From positions 248,001 to 312,000 of the forward strand of contig CACSKA010000004.1 in NCBI GenBank assembly GCA_902706205.1: DNA of 64,000 nt, written 5' to 3'. Positions 10,944 through 20,009 of the stretch are shown here, one piece after another (position 1 is the first letter of the stretch; each line of letters begins with the position of its first letter). The notes below the pieces were generated by a model. That model did not search any database and was not told the DNA's origin. It saw only the letters and a program-made list of their open reading frames with translations. The translations under genes were made by a program, and so were the position numbers. The DNA is from Chryseobacterium sp. 18061 (GTDB taxonomy: Bacteria > Pseudomonadota > Gammaproteobacteria > Enterobacterales > Enterobacteriaceae).

Positions 10944-11079
10944 AATCTTTTCTTATTTTTAGGCGAACGAACGGCCATATTACGCATAGCAAAAGCGACA
11001 TTTCAATGTGTAACAAGGTGAGCGGTAGAGTGAAAAACCGGCAAAAAGCGGATAATTTTCAGACCAGCGAAATCACTTC

Positions 11080-11095
11080 TATGAAATGCTTCACA
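11080..11095. promoter_or_regulatory. CRP-like site upstream of yhjE
   Basis: TATGA-N6-TCACA matches nine of the ten consensus positions of the CRP half-sites (TGTGA-N6-TCACA). It lies 137 bp upstream of the yhjE start. A neighbouring AGTGAATATCACT palindrome (about 11110-11122) adds symmetry. The remaining 10944-11204 sequence shows no gene. Confidence 0.4.
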
Positions 11096-11204
11096 TAATT
11101 CGATAATAAGTGAATATCACTGCTTTAAGGTTAAATAAAAGTTACCAACTGGATTTATCGACTAAAAATGGAAATCGGGCTGATATTTCAACCCGATAAC
11201 CGCA

Positions 11205-12233
11205 TCAGTGGTGGGATTTGCCTGGCATCCGCCGGTCATCTTTGTATTCGGCGGTGGCAATCCACGCGGCGCAGAACAGCGTCAGGCGGGCGAAGAAATA
11301 GAAAAATGCCATGATCCCGAGTACTGAACCAAAAGCCGCGCCGGACGGGGATTTCACCAGTGCAGGCAGCGTCCAGGTCATGATGATTTTAATCACCTCA
11401 AAGCCGATGGCCGCAATAAAGGTGCCGCGAACCAGCGCTTTTCGGCGCGGGCGGTGGCGCGGGAGTCGCCAGAAAATCCAGAAGAACAACAGGTAGTTGG
11501 CGAGAATCGAAATCGCGAGACCGATAATACGCCACGCCGGTTTCAGCCACTCAACCGAGTCCAGATACAGCGCGGAGATGATCATCTGCTGCGCGGCCCC
11601 GGAGACGGAGGTAATCGACAGGGTGACAATCAGCGCAACCAGCAGGCCAATCAGCGACACAAAATCGCGGAAGTACTTAATCCAGATTTTTTCCTGGTCC
11701 TGCGGCGAGCGTTCCCATACGTCGCGCGACTGGGCGCGAATGGCCTCGCGCAAATTACCCATCCAGTTAATCCCGGAGTACAGCGCCACCAGAAGACCGA
11801 CAATCCCGACGGTGGTTCGCTGCTGAACCGCAGTGCTGATGGTGTTTTTCAGCGTGGCGGCGAGGGTCGGGTCGCTGACGTTGACCAGAATCTTATCGAA
11901 AATATCCTGCAGCAACGTCGGGTGCGAGGCGAGAATAAACCCGCCTGCGGCAAATGACACCATCAGAATCGGGATCATCGACAGGAATGAGAAATAGGTA
12001 ATGGCCGCGCCAAACTGATTACCCAGGCGATCGTTAAAACGCTCGGCGGCGCGGATCAAGTGGGCGATAAACGGCTGGCGCTGCACTTTCTTAGCGGTGC
12101 CGGTGGCTTTGTCCAGCGCACCGCTGGCTCGCTGTTTAATGCCCGAAGCGGAAAGGTCATCGGTCTCCATTTTCCTGACGGGATCGTATTCCAGATCCTG
12201 AGTAGGGCGTTTTGCGTCGTTATCCGGCGTCAT
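11205..12233 (-). CDS. yhjD: YhjD, YihY/BrkB-family inner-membrane protein
   Basis: 342 aa, similar to E. coli YhjD along its whole length. A hydrophilic N-terminus (about 70 residues) is followed by six predicted membrane helices with the family segment RLGNQFGAAITYFSFLSMIPILM. In E. coli a YhjD point variant suppresses Kdo-deficient lipid A lethality, which led to its proposal as a lipid transporter; the normal substrate is uncertain. It is encoded downstream of yhjC on the same strand with an 81-bp gap, so they may share a transcript. Confidence 0.92.
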   Translation of the reverse strand: MTPDNDAKRPTQDLEYDPVRKMETDDLSASGIKQRASGALDKATGTAKKVQRQPFIAHLIRAAERFNDRLGNQFGAAITYFSFLSMIPILMVSFAAGGFILASHPTLLQDIFDKILVNVSDPTLAATLKNTISTAVQQRTTVGIVGLLVALYSGINWMGNLREAIRAQSRDVWERSPQDQEKIWIKYFRDFVSLIGLLVALIVTLSITSVSGAAQQMIISALYLDSVEWLKPAWRIIGLAISILANYLLFFWIFWRLPRHRPRRKALVRGTFIAAIGFEVIKIIMTWTLPALVKSPSGAAFGSVLGIMAFFYFFARLTLFCAAWIATAEYKDDRRMPGKSHH

Positions 12234-12314
12234 CAGGTGTTTATTCCTTTCTTTTAAAACCTGAATAAAATTATAGCCGATGAGGTGACGATAATTGACA
12301 AAACCTCATGACTA

Positions 12315-13214
12315 TCAGTCTACGTAGCTTTTCAGGACGCCCGTTAACCACTCCATAAACAGATGTACGCGGCGGGAAAGGTTGCGGCGATGCGGGTAAA
12401 TCAGCGATACCGGCATCGGTACGGCGCGGTAGTGCGGCAGGATCTCGACCAGTTTTCCGCTGCGCAGAGCGTCCTTCACGCCGATGCGCGGCACCTGAAT
12501 AATTCCCAGCCCGGCGAGGCAGGCCGCGTGATAGGTTTCAGTGCTGTTGACCGTCAAAACCCCACCGGTTTTCAGCCAGCGAATTTGATTGTCGGTGTTG
12601 AGCTCAAAGCCCTGCGGGCGTACACCGAGGCTGGTGGCGTAATGCACCATCGCATGGCCCGCGAGATCGTCGAGGGTTTCCGGGTAGCCAAAACGCTCCA
12701 GATAATTTGGGCTGGCGCAGTTAATCACGGTCAGTTTGCCGATCGGCCGCGCCACTAATCCGGAATCTTTCAGCGTGCCGACGCGCACCACGCAGTCGAA
12801 TCCTTCCCGAATCACATCCACCAGACGATCGCTGCTGCTGAGCTCCAGTTCAATACCGGGATACTGCTGCAAAAATGCGGGCAGTTTTGGGATGACTAAA
12901 TTTCGAGCAACACCCACCGGCATGTCAACCCGTAAACGTCCGCTGATACTGGTGGGGTCATGCTGGAACATACCGTCGAGTTCATCGAGGTTGCTGAGTA
13001 AATCTTTTGCACGTTCGTAATAGACCATCCCGTCCTGCGTAAGCTGCACCCGGCGGGTGGTGCGGTGTAAAAGGCGCACACCCAGCAGGTTTTCCAGCGC
13101 CTGAATTTGGCGCGAAACGCTACCCTTTGGAAGGCCGAGCGTGTCAGCCGCGCGCGAAAAACTCTCCAGTTCGGCGACGCGAATGAACAGCTGCATTGCG
13201 TGAATTTTATCCAT
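12315..13214 (-). CDS. yhjC: YhjC, LysR-type transcriptional regulator
   Basis: 299 aa. The N-terminal winged HTH contains the LTTR signature FIRVAELESFSRAADTLGLPKGSVSRQI and is followed by a LysR substrate-binding domain. Length and sequence match E. coli YhjC, a CrgA/DhcR-like subgroup member. It is divergent from the dehydrogenase at 13333 with a 118-bp gap, the classic layout for an LTTR controlling its neighbour. Regulation of that dehydrogenase is therefore likely but inferred. Confidence 0.88.
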   Translation of the reverse strand: MDKIHAMQLFIRVAELESFSRAADTLGLPKGSVSRQIQALENLLGVRLLHRTTRRVQLTQDGMVYYERAKDLLSNLDELDGMFQHDPTSISGRLRVDMPVGVARNLVIPKLPAFLQQYPGIELELSSSDRLVDVIREGFDCVVRVGTLKDSGLVARPIGKLTVINCASPNYLERFGYPETLDDLAGHAMVHYATSLGVRPQGFELNTDNQIRWLKTGGVLTVNSTETYHAACLAGLGIIQVPRIGVKDALRSGKLVEILPHYRAVPMPVSLIYPHRRNLSRRVHLFMEWLTGVLKSYVD

Positions 13215-13332
13215 AGGTAGCGGCCTTTGTTATTCTCAGTGAAACAATGAAACGTAATTTCCTATCTTTATTGATTATACACAACCCAATAAGCTCTATC
13301 TTACTGTTCTCCTGTCTGAAATGAGGTTGGTT

Positions 13333-14091
13333 ATGACACAACGTATCGCTTTGATCACTGGCGCAAGCCGTGGGCTGGGAAAAAACGCGGCGCTGACGCT
13401 GGCGGCGAAAGGAATTGATATTCTGCTGACTTACAACAGCAATCAGCAGGAAGCACAAAAAGTTGTCGCGGAAATTGAGAAACTTGGCGTGAAAGCTGCG
13501 GCATTACAGCTGAACGTCGCCGAAGTTTCGGGTTTCGAGAGTTTTGCCCACCAGGTACAGCAGCAGCTGCAAAAGAACTGGCAGCGTGACACCTTTGACT
13601 ATTTAGTGAACAACGCCGGGATCGGTTTGTACGGTGCGTTTGCCGAGACCAGCGAAGCGGTGTTTGACGAGCTGATGAACATCCACTTTAAAGGCCCGTT
13701 CTTCCTGACTCAGCAGCTTTTGCCGTTGATTCAGGATGGCGGCCGGATCCTGAACGTGTCGTCTGGACTGGCGCGTTTTGCGCTGCCGGGCTTCGCGGCC
13801 TACGCCTCGATGAAAGGTGCGATGGAAGTGCTGACGCGCTACCAGGCGAAAGAGTTGGGCGCGCGCGGGATTTCGGTCAACATTATTGCGCCGGGCGCGA
13901 TTGAAACCGACTTCGGCGGCGGGCGGGTGCGTGATAACGCGGAAATAAATCAGTACGTTGCGTCCCAGACGGCGCTCGGGCGTACAGGCCTGCCGGATGA
14001 TATCGGTGGCGCGATTGCTGCGCTGCTCAGCGATGAGCTGGGCTGGATGAACGCGCAGCGCATTGAAGTTTCGGGCGGGATGTTCCTGTAA
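13333..14091 (+). CDS. Short-chain dehydrogenase/reductase (SDR)
   Basis: 252 aa classical SDR. The Rossmann motif TGASRGLGKN (about residues 9-18) binds NAD(P)H. NNAGIG, the catalytic Ser (SSGLARF) and YASMK supply the active site, and the C-terminus ends SGGMFL. The substrate cannot be read from sequence. ATG 13333 has GAGGT six bases upstream and is preferred to the in-frame ATG at 13321, which would contain that Shine-Dalgarno. The divergent LysR gene yhjC is its probable regulator. Confidence 0.85.
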   Translation: MTQRIALITGASRGLGKNAALTLAAKGIDILLTYNSNQQEAQKVVAEIEKLGVKAAALQLNVAEVSGFESFAHQVQQQLQKNWQRDTFDYLVNNAGIGLYGAFAETSEAVFDELMNIHFKGPFFLTQQLLPLIQDGGRILNVSSGLARFALPGFAAYASMKGAMEVLTRYQAKELGARGISVNIIAPGAIETDFGGGRVRDNAEINQYVASQTALGRTGLPDDIGGAIAALLSDELGWMNAQRIEVSGGMFL

Positions 14092-14097
14092 GTCTGA

Positions 14098-14199
14098 CCC
14101 TCTCCCTAAAAGGGAGAGGCCCAAGGAGAGGCCAGGGAGAGGGAGACCTCGGTCTCTTTGATCCCCTCGCCCCTTTGGGGAGAGGGCTAGGGTGAGGGG
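14098..14199. repeat. Palindromic repeat copy 2 (SDR/GNAT gap)
   Basis: Same family as copy 1: CCCTCTCCCTAAAAGGGAGAGG on the left and CCCTCGCCCCTTTGGGGAGAGG...TAGGGTGAGGGG on the right, with an enlarged purine-rich middle. It lies between convergent genes, and its right end overlaps the 3' end of the GNAT gene. Confidence 0.85.
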
Positions 14200-14726
14200 C
14201 GCTGATACTCGCGACGCAATAACCCCAGCACCCAGTCGTTGTGCCATCTCCCACCAATCAGAAAGCTTTCCCGCAATTCCCCTTCCAGCGCAAAACCCGC
14301 TTTCTCCAGCACCCGGCGCGAAGCGCTATTTCCCACGGTGACCGTGGCGATGAGCCGCCGTATCTCGCCGGTAGTAAACGCAAAATCACACACCGCACGC
14401 AGCGATTCCGTGGCGAACCCTCTGCCGTGCGCCTCGGGTGCAAATAAGAAACCCACTTCCGCGCAGTCCGGCTCCCGGTGAATATACCCGGTCAAGCCCA
14501 CGGGCATGCCCGTTGCCGTCTCCCGAACCAGCAGGCACAGCCAGTGTTCAGCACCCGGCGTCCACTGCAGCAGTCGCGATTCGAATGCTTCTCGACTCTC
14601 GCGTTCCATTCGTGAATCTGCCACGTAGCGCATCACTTCCTGATTCTGCTGTAAGGCCAAAAAGAAGGGCCAGTCTGCTTCGCAAAGTGATTCAGCACTT
14701 AATCTGGGGGTCACGATTTTTACCAT
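14187..14726 (-). CDS. GNAT-family N-acetyltransferase (RimJ/RimL-like)
   Basis: 179 aa. The fold signature is visible: VGLTGYIHREPDCAEVGFLF, then the acetyl-CoA loop EAHGRGFATESL (about 95-106), NSASRRVLEKAGF and the C-terminal FLIGGRWHNDWVLGLLRREY. It resembles RimJ/RimL-type enzymes that acetylate ribosomal protein N-termini or small amines. The substrate is unknown. The stop codon (CTA at 14187-14189 on the plus strand) and last few codons fall inside repeat copy 2, so the present C-terminus was shaped by repeat insertion. Confidence 0.85.
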   Translation of the reverse strand: MVKIVTPRLSAESLCEADWPFFLALQQNQEVMRYVADSRMERESREAFESRLLQWTPGAEHWLCLLVRETATGMPVGLTGYIHREPDCAEVGFLFAPEAHGRGFATESLRAVCDFAFTTGEIRRLIATVTVGNSASRRVLEKAGFALEGELRESFLIGGRWHNDWVLGLLRREYQRPSP

Positions 14727-14807
14727 CGTATTTACTCCGGGTACTTTTATCGGTTTATAGACGGATTAGCCCACATCACACTGATGTAATCTTATTTCTA
14801 ACTTGCT

Positions 14808-14840
14808 AAAAACAAAAATAAAACCCCGTAATGTGCGGGG
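14808..14840 (-). terminator. Minus-strand terminator-like hairpin upstream of the HEPN gene
   Basis: Read on the minus strand, a CCCCG/CGGGG stem with a 7-nt loop is followed by a long T-rich tract (TTTTATTTTTGTTTTT). It would stop transcripts running leftward through the HEPN gene, for example read-through from treF, before they reach the GNAT gene. Confidence 0.5.
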
Positions 14841-14869
14841 ATACTGATGTCCTCTGAGAAGGAAAACGG

Positions 14870-16456
14870 ATGCACACGGCATCGCACTATTCCGGTGACC
14901 AGTTTGAGCACTGTCTGAGCGTGATCCGCCAGGCGGCAAGCGAGATCCTCTCGCTGCTGAATGTCCACGGCGCTGAAGCGAAAGATCCACGCTGGTTTCT
15001 TGAACAGCTTGAGCAGGCGCGGCTGAATCTGGGCGGCTGGGCGAACGTGGCGCGGCGGCTTAATCTCAATGATGCGCAGATTAGCGATTTCACATTGCAG
15101 CTGCGTCACCTGCAACAGGTGGTCCCGGTCTATGAACGCGGGCAGGCGGTAACGGACAACCAGCTGATTGCGGCGCTGCGTTTTGTCGCCGCGCTGGAAT
15201 TTGTGCGTCAGCAGCAGCCGCGTCTCAAATTTGATTCGCTGCCCGGCGAGGACGGCGATATGCATCAGGAGCAGGCCCAGCGACAGCTGCGTGCCCTGAC
15301 GCTGACGCTCAAAGCGCTGATTAGCCAGGCTTTCCCCGATGCAACACGCCTGAATGATTCCCTCAAGTTGCAGTTCGGCGCGGACAGCGTTCGTCGATGG
15401 CTGGCGAACAGTGACGCCGGAGATATTCTGTCCGGCATGTTGTTCAGCGATTTGGCCCTGCTGATCGTCGATAAAAAAGCCTTTGCCCGTCATTACTCGA
15501 CGCTGTTTAACGCCGCGTCAGCGCTGACGTTTCTGGCGGAACAGCGCGTCACGCTGCATGCGTTTCTGGAAGATTGCCGGGTGATGCGGAACGCCGTCCT
15601 TGCCCACCGTCCGTTGACGACGACCAAAATGGTGCTGCTCGATAACTATCTGCGCCAGATTGCCAGCCCGGTTCAGCGCGCGTTTGAACAGGGCCGCACG
15701 CGGGTGAATCCGGCGTCTTTTATGGCGGTGGACAGCAACGAATTACACCATTTCTGGGAGAATGCCCGCAGTAAAGACCGGGCGCTGGGCGGCGATGTGT
15801 CGCCGGTTCGAGAGAATATCGAACCGCCGAAAAAGCAGGCGGTGCGGAGTCCGGAAGAGCGTGATCAGGTGATTTCGACGGTGCTGTGGTGCTCCGTCGG
15901 CGTGGCGATGCTGGGGATGGCCTTCGCCGCGCTGTGGATGTTTAACAACGTGGCACCTGCAGAATCGACGGCGCAGGCAAGCGAAGCGCTGGTGGAGGCG
16001 CCGGAGCGTGAAATCCCGTCGCCGCGCGAGAAGCTGGCGAATAGGGGGATCAGTTGGGATATCAACAGTCTGCGGGCGGCCATCGACCGCAACGATACGC
16101 AGGTGACGATGCTGTTTTTGCAGGGCGGAATGACCTGGCAGCTGGCGTGGACCGAGCAGGCTCAGTCGTTCCGCTACGATGACGTGCTGGAACTCTTGCT
16201 GCGCTATCGGCTGCAAATGGATGAGCCGAAGCCATGTCGCCGGTTTATCAGCACCCTCAGCCACGCGATGTCCAACGGCGAATCGTTAACGTCGGTGCGC
16301 AAAGACTATTTACAGGCGTTCTGCACCACGCCAGCGGTGGTTGAACGCCAGCGTTACAATGTTTCGCAGGCTAAGCTGCGCGCGGATGCCACGCCGGATA
16401 CACAAAATAAAAAATGGCTAACCATTCAGTCAGCCATTTACAGTTCCCTTCGATAA
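14870..16456 (+). CDS. Membrane-anchored HEPN-domain protein with a C-terminal ankyrin-like domain
   Basis: 528 aa with no assigned function. The alpha-helical N-terminal part (about 1-300) ends in EDCRVMRNAVLAHRP. R240-N-(4)-H246 fits the RX4-6H catalytic motif of HEPN ribonucleases. A single membrane helix (about 334-358), preceded by Lys/Arg residues, predicts the N-terminus in the cytoplasm. The remaining ~170 residues would be periplasmic. They include an ankyrin-like helix pair (LRAAIDRNDTQVTMLFLQGG, 401-420) and two cysteines (C456, C485). I recall similar enterobacterial proteins labelled STY4199-family HEPN proteins but cannot verify that here. It converges with treF with only 5 bp between stops. 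RNA cleavage is inferred from the motif only. Confidence 0.75.
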   Translation: MHTASHYSGDQFEHCLSVIRQAASEILSLLNVHGAEAKDPRWFLEQLEQARLNLGGWANVARRLNLNDAQISDFTLQLRHLQQVVPVYERGQAVTDNQLIAALRFVAALEFVRQQQPRLKFDSLPGEDGDMHQEQAQRQLRALTLTLKALISQAFPDATRLNDSLKLQFGADSVRRWLANSDAGDILSGMLFSDLALLIVDKKAFARHYSTLFNAASALTFLAEQRVTLHAFLEDCRVMRNAVLAHRPLTTTKMVLLDNYLRQIASPVQRAFEQGRTRVNPASFMAVDSNELHHFWENARSKDRALGGDVSPVRENIEPPKKQAVRSPEERDQVISTVLWCSVGVAMLGMAFAALWMFNNVAPAESTAQASEALVEAPEREIPSPREKLANRGISWDINSLRAAIDRNDTQVTMLFLQGGMTWQLAWTEQAQSFRYDDVLELLLRYRLQMDEPKPCRRFISTLSHAMSNGESLTSVRKDYLQAFCTTPAVVERQRYNVSQAKLRADATPDTQNKKWLTIQSAIYSSLR

Positions 16457-16461
16457 CGGCG

Positions 16462-18114
16462 TTACGGTTCGCCGTACAGGCCCATCAGGCGGCGCGCCAC
16501 GCCGTTGCTCCAGCCGAAGCCGTCCTGTAACGGATATTCCCCGCCGCCCCCTTCACGGGGCGTTCCGGTGGCGATGTGATATTTCTCAATCACCTTCTGA
16601 TGGTGCTGATAAAAGTGGTTCACGGTCTTCAGCCAGCTGCGGGCGATTTCATTGCCCAGCGCGTCGTTGCCGTACAGCTTGAAGCCCTGAATCGCCATCC
16701 ATTGCAGCGGCGCCCAGCCGTTGGGGAAATCCCACTGCTCGCCGCTGTCGTATTCGGTGGTGAGGATCCCGCCGGGAGTCAGCAGCCGCGTACGTACCGC
16801 GGTGTCGAGTTTATCCGCCTGTTCATGCGTGGCCATGCCGACGTACAGCGGCACCATGCTGGCGGCAGAAAACAGCGCCAGCTCTTCGCGACGCCAGTCA
16901 TAGTCGCGATAACAGCCCTGTTCGTCATCCCACAAATAGCGTGTCACCGCGGCCCGACGTTCGCTGGCCTTGTGGCGGAATTCGGCTTCGGTTTCCCGAT
17001 CGCCTTTGGCACCAGAAATATTGGCAATGGTGCTTTCCAGTTTGAACAGAAAGGCGTTCAAATCGATGGGAATAAACTGCGTGGTGCGGATACTCGCCAG
17101 TCGCGTGGTATCCCGCAGCCAGCGCGATGAATAGTCCCAACCGGACTCCGCCCCGGCGCGTAAATCGCGGTAGACCTCATTCGGCGGTCGGCCAGAATGA
17201 CGCGCGGTTTCCACATCTTCCAGCCACGATTCATCACGCGGCGTATCACGGTCGTCCCAGTAACGGTTGAGCAGTGAGCCGTCCGGCATGCGCACCACGT
17301 GGCGCCACGCCTGATTCGGCAGCAGGTTTCCAGAACCATCCATCCAGAAGTTGTATTCCATTTTCAGATGGTCGAGATAGCGTTTCGCGCCGCGCACGCC
17401 GTCTTCTTCAAACAGCTCCACCATCAGGGCGAACACCGGAGGCTGCGAGCGGCTGAGATAATAGGTGCGGTTGCCGTTCGGGATGTGGCCATAACGCTCA
17501 ATCATCCACGCAAAGTTATCAGCCATGCATTTGAGCAAGTCCCCGCGGCCACTTTCCGCCAGGCCGAGCATGGTGAAATAGGAGTCCCAGTAATAGGTCT
17601 CAGTGAAGCGTCCACCGGGCACGATATACGCCTGCGGAAGGGCCAGCAGGGAAGACCAAGGGATGTGATCCTGCGGTTCACGCGTCAGCACGGGCCACAG
17701 GGAATCAATATGTTCTTTTAGCGATTTGTTGGGGTCGGAAACGTAGTCATCGCTGTGGTCTTCCGGTAGCCAGAAATGCGTCTCAACGAAAGTCCGCAGA
17801 TTAAAACCGGGCTGACGTTTCTGCTGACGAAAGCGGATCAGAATATCCAGCGGGTCCATTCTCGGTGCGCAGTCGGGGAAGGTTTTGCTATCGGCAAAAA
17901 TTCGTGCCGACTGGACGCGCTCAAACAGCTCCATATAGCGGTCTGCCGGGGTCAGCGCATCGGACGCGGGCATCCCCTCAATCATCTCCGGTTCGGGCTC
18001 AACCTCGAACATTTCATCCAGTTTTAATTCGCACGGATCCGAGAGATAGCAGGGTTCATACTCAATGGCCTGAGCTTCGTCGGTGTCCGGGTTGCGTAAT
18101 TTCTGGTTGAGCAT
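16462..18114 (-). CDS. treF: Cytoplasmic trehalase TreF
   Basis: 550 aa, one residue longer than E. coli TreF and closely similar. GH37 enzyme hydrolysing trehalose to two glucose molecules. The two trehalase signatures are present: [14 protein letters not shown] (about 170-183) and [13 protein letters not shown] (about 460-472). The glycine-rich [16 protein letters not shown] loop near the C-terminus is also present. There is no signal peptide, but the acidic ~60-residue N-terminal extension separates TreF from periplasmic TreA. In E. coli treF is weakly osmo- and RpoS-controlled. No terminator separates its end from the convergent HEPN gene. Confidence 0.95.
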   Translation of the reverse strand: MLNQKLRNPDTDEAQAIEYEPCYLSDPCELKLDEMFEVEPEPEMIEGMPASDALTPADRYMELFERVQSARIFADSKTFPDCAPRMDPLDILIRFRQQKRQPGFNLRTFVETHFWLPEDHSDDYVSDPNKSLKEHIDSLWPVLTREPQDHIPWSSLLALPQAYIVPGGRFTETYYWDSYFTMLGLAESGRGDLLKCMADNFAWMIERYGHIPNGNRTYYLSRSQPPVFALMVELFEEDGVRGAKRYLDHLKMEYNFWMDGSGNLLPNQAWRHVVRMPDGSLLNRYWDDRDTPRDESWLEDVETARHSGRPPNEVYRDLRAGAESGWDYSSRWLRDTTRLASIRTTQFIPIDLNAFLFKLESTIANISGAKGDRETEAEFRHKASERRAAVTRYLWDDEQGCYRDYDWRREELALFSAASMVPLYVGMATHEQADKLDTAVRTRLLTPGGILTTEYDSGEQWDFPNGWAPLQWMAIQGFKLYGNDALGNEIARSWLKTVNHFYQHHQKVIEKYHIATGTPREGGGGEYPLQDGFGWSNGVARRLMGLYGEP

Positions 18115-18415
18115 AGGGTAAAACCTCCGGATAGCGTCAAAACAAGGAGCCGGAAAAAATCCAGCGCTCTATTAAGCGTAGACATTCGCTTCGATGTCTG
18201 GGGGCAAAAACGTGCGCTTCGTCACATTTATATGCTTTTCCCTGGCCACGATTTCCCGCTAATTGGCTGTTTTAAAGCAAAAACCCGTGAAAACGAGGCG
18301 AATTGCTGATTTATCACTTTCAGAGCTTTCACTTTGCAACCAATTATGAATATCGTTATGGTCTTGCCCTCCATCGATTTGTACACATTATGCACTTTAT
18401 TAAACGGGAAGGTCC
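18115..18415. other. Divergent intergenic region treF / serine hydrolase
   Basis: About 300 bp that must hold the promoters of treF (minus) and the lipoprotein hydrolase (plus). It becomes AT-rich towards the hydrolase. I see no RNA gene, repeat or convincing operator. Confidence 0.5.
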
Positions 18416-19582
18416 GTGTTGAAAGGGTTAATACTCCCTGGGCTGATAGCGTCTGCGCTGCTGACAGGCTGCGCCGGGACGCTATCGCAAATGAATATGC
18501 CTTCCAGTGAAGTAAAGCAGGTGGCGCAAAACGGACGGGTGCTTTCCGTTAATGAGCTGGTCACCGAATATATGCAAAGCAAACAGGTGTCGGGCATGGT
18601 AGTGGCCGTCATTCAGCATAATGGCCCGGCGAAGTTCTATTGCTACGGTATCACTGATGGCAAAAATCATTATCCGATAACGCCGGATACCCTGTTTGCG
18701 CTTGGATCTTTGAGTAAAGGCATCACTGCCGAAGTGGTGACGTTGATGGTCAATGAAGGGCGTCTGCACTGGGATGACACGTTAGCCACGCTGCTGCCGC
18801 CAGGAACGCCGCTGAGCAAAGATGCGCAAAACATCACACTCTTACAGTTGGTGACACACACCTCGGGTTTGCCACGCCAGCCGATGAATTTGCTGTCGCT
18901 GGAGCATCTGGTGAGTTATCTGCGCGACGGCGAGAATTTCTATCAGGATTTGGACAGCGATGGCGTGCTGAATTATCTCAGTACTTTCCGCGCACCGCTA
19001 ACGCATGAGCCGCGTTATTCAAATATTGGTTACGCCATCCTCGGCTATGTTCTGAAATATAAAACCGGGGAGTCTATCGATACGCTTGCCGGGCAGCAGA
19101 TATTCCAGCCGCTGGGCATGAAAAGCTCGAGCTTTGACCCGGAAAATTTGCGCGCCTTCCCTCAGCGCGCGCTGGGCCACGCCGGCGATCAACCCAAATT
19201 CATCGCCCGGGGCACACTCACGCCCGATTGGCAATTCAGCAATAATATGGTCGGCGCTGCCAGCCTTTATAGCGACGCGCGGGATCTCATTGAATACGCC
19301 CGGGCGCATTTCTCACCGACGCAGAATGCCGCGCTGAATAAAGCCTTTACGGACGTCAGCGTTGATTATTTCCCGCGTGAAAAAGAAGCGGCCAATATTG
19401 CATGGATAACAGATACCTATGGCCGACAGAAAATCACCTATCAGGTGGGATATATCGGCGGTTATTCCAGCTATATCGGTTTCGATAAAGAAAACCAGAA
19501 TGCGGTGGTGGTACTTCAGAATAGTTTTAACTGGAGTAATTATATTGGGCATGCGCTGTTACGGCATATCGCACCTGAATAA
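18416..19582 (+). CDS. Lipoprotein serine hydrolase of the beta-lactamase/penicillin-binding fold
   Basis: 388 aa from GTG 18416 (TTG 18419 is the alternative; AACGGGAAGG precedes). A lipoprotein signal peptide ends at LLTGC with Cys19 as the lipidation site. The serine beta-lactamase/DD-peptidase fold motifs are SLSK (nucleophile S98, K101), YSN at 201-203 and a late GYIGGYSSYIG in place of the KTG/HTG box. This pattern fits AmpH/EstB-like class C hydrolases rather than a strong beta-lactamase. The likely role is peptidoglycan-fragment or ester hydrolysis in the periplasm. The substrate is unknown. It has no counterpart at this position in E. coli. Confidence 0.8.
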   Translation: MLKGLILPGLIASALLTGCAGTLSQMNMPSSEVKQVAQNGRVLSVNELVTEYMQSKQVSGMVVAVIQHNGPAKFYCYGITDGKNHYPITPDTLFALGSLSKGITAEVVTLMVNEGRLHWDDTLATLLPPGTPLSKDAQNITLLQLVTHTSGLPRQPMNLLSLEHLVSYLRDGENFYQDLDSDGVLNYLSTFRAPLTHEPRYSNIGYAILGYVLKYKTGESIDTLAGQQIFQPLGMKSSSFDPENLRAFPQRALGHAGDQPKFIARGTLTPDWQFSNNMVGAASLYSDARDLIEYARAHFSPTQNAALNKAFTDVSVDYFPREKEAANIAWITDTYGRQKITYQVGYIGGYSSYIGFDKENQNAVVVLQNSFNWSNYIGHALLRHIAPE

Positions 19583-19588
19583 TCGAGC

Positions 19589-19840
19589 TTACCACTTCTG
19601 ATCGCGTGCGTCCTGACGACCATCGCGGCGGTTTTCACGCTTATCCTGACGGCAAGATGCGTTGCTCTTGTCGTCTGCTCTGACGCAATCCCGCTTATCC
19701 TGACGGCCTTCCGTACGTGACTCCTGGCGAGTGTAACGGGCGTCCTGACGCTTCTCGCTATGGTATGTCGCGTGAGCGGGAAGAGAGAGCGCGGGCAACA
19801 GCATTGCCGCAGTAACCACAGAGAATATCAATTTTTTCAT
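19589..19840 (-). CDS. Small secreted RQD-repeat protein
   Basis: 83 aa. ATG 19840 is preferred over GTG 19843. An N-terminal signal peptide ends near LPAHA (residue 24). The mature ~59 residues are extremely charged and repeat R-Q-D-(A/K)-R about four to five times. Two cysteines (about 52 and 63) could form a disulfide loop around VRADDKSNAS. No known fold is recognisable. It ends 6 bp from the convergent serine hydrolase. The clear signal peptide and its repeated motif argue for a real gene, but the function is unknown. Confidence 0.65.
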   Translation of the reverse strand: MKKLIFSVVTAAMLLPALSLPAHATYHSEKRQDARYTRQESRTEGRQDKRDCVRADDKSNASCRQDKRENRRDGRQDARDQKW

Positions 19841-19980
19841 CACTCGAACCTTATAAAAATACGCTGTTCTGGACAGACACGTATTGTTACGTAGTTCAAT
19901 TTATGGACACGATACAAATCGTGCGGACTGAAAAAGAAGATTATCCAATATTAAATTAAGGGAAGGATGTTGAGATAATG

Positions 19981-20004
19981 AAAACCCCGCCAGCGGCGGG
20001 GTTT
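19981..20004 (-). terminator. Rho-independent terminator of gor
   Basis: 7-bp GC stem CCCCGCC/GGCGGGG with a 3-nt loop, followed on the minus strand by TTTT, 6 bp past the gor stop. Confidence 0.85.
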
Positions 20005-20009
20005 ATAGA

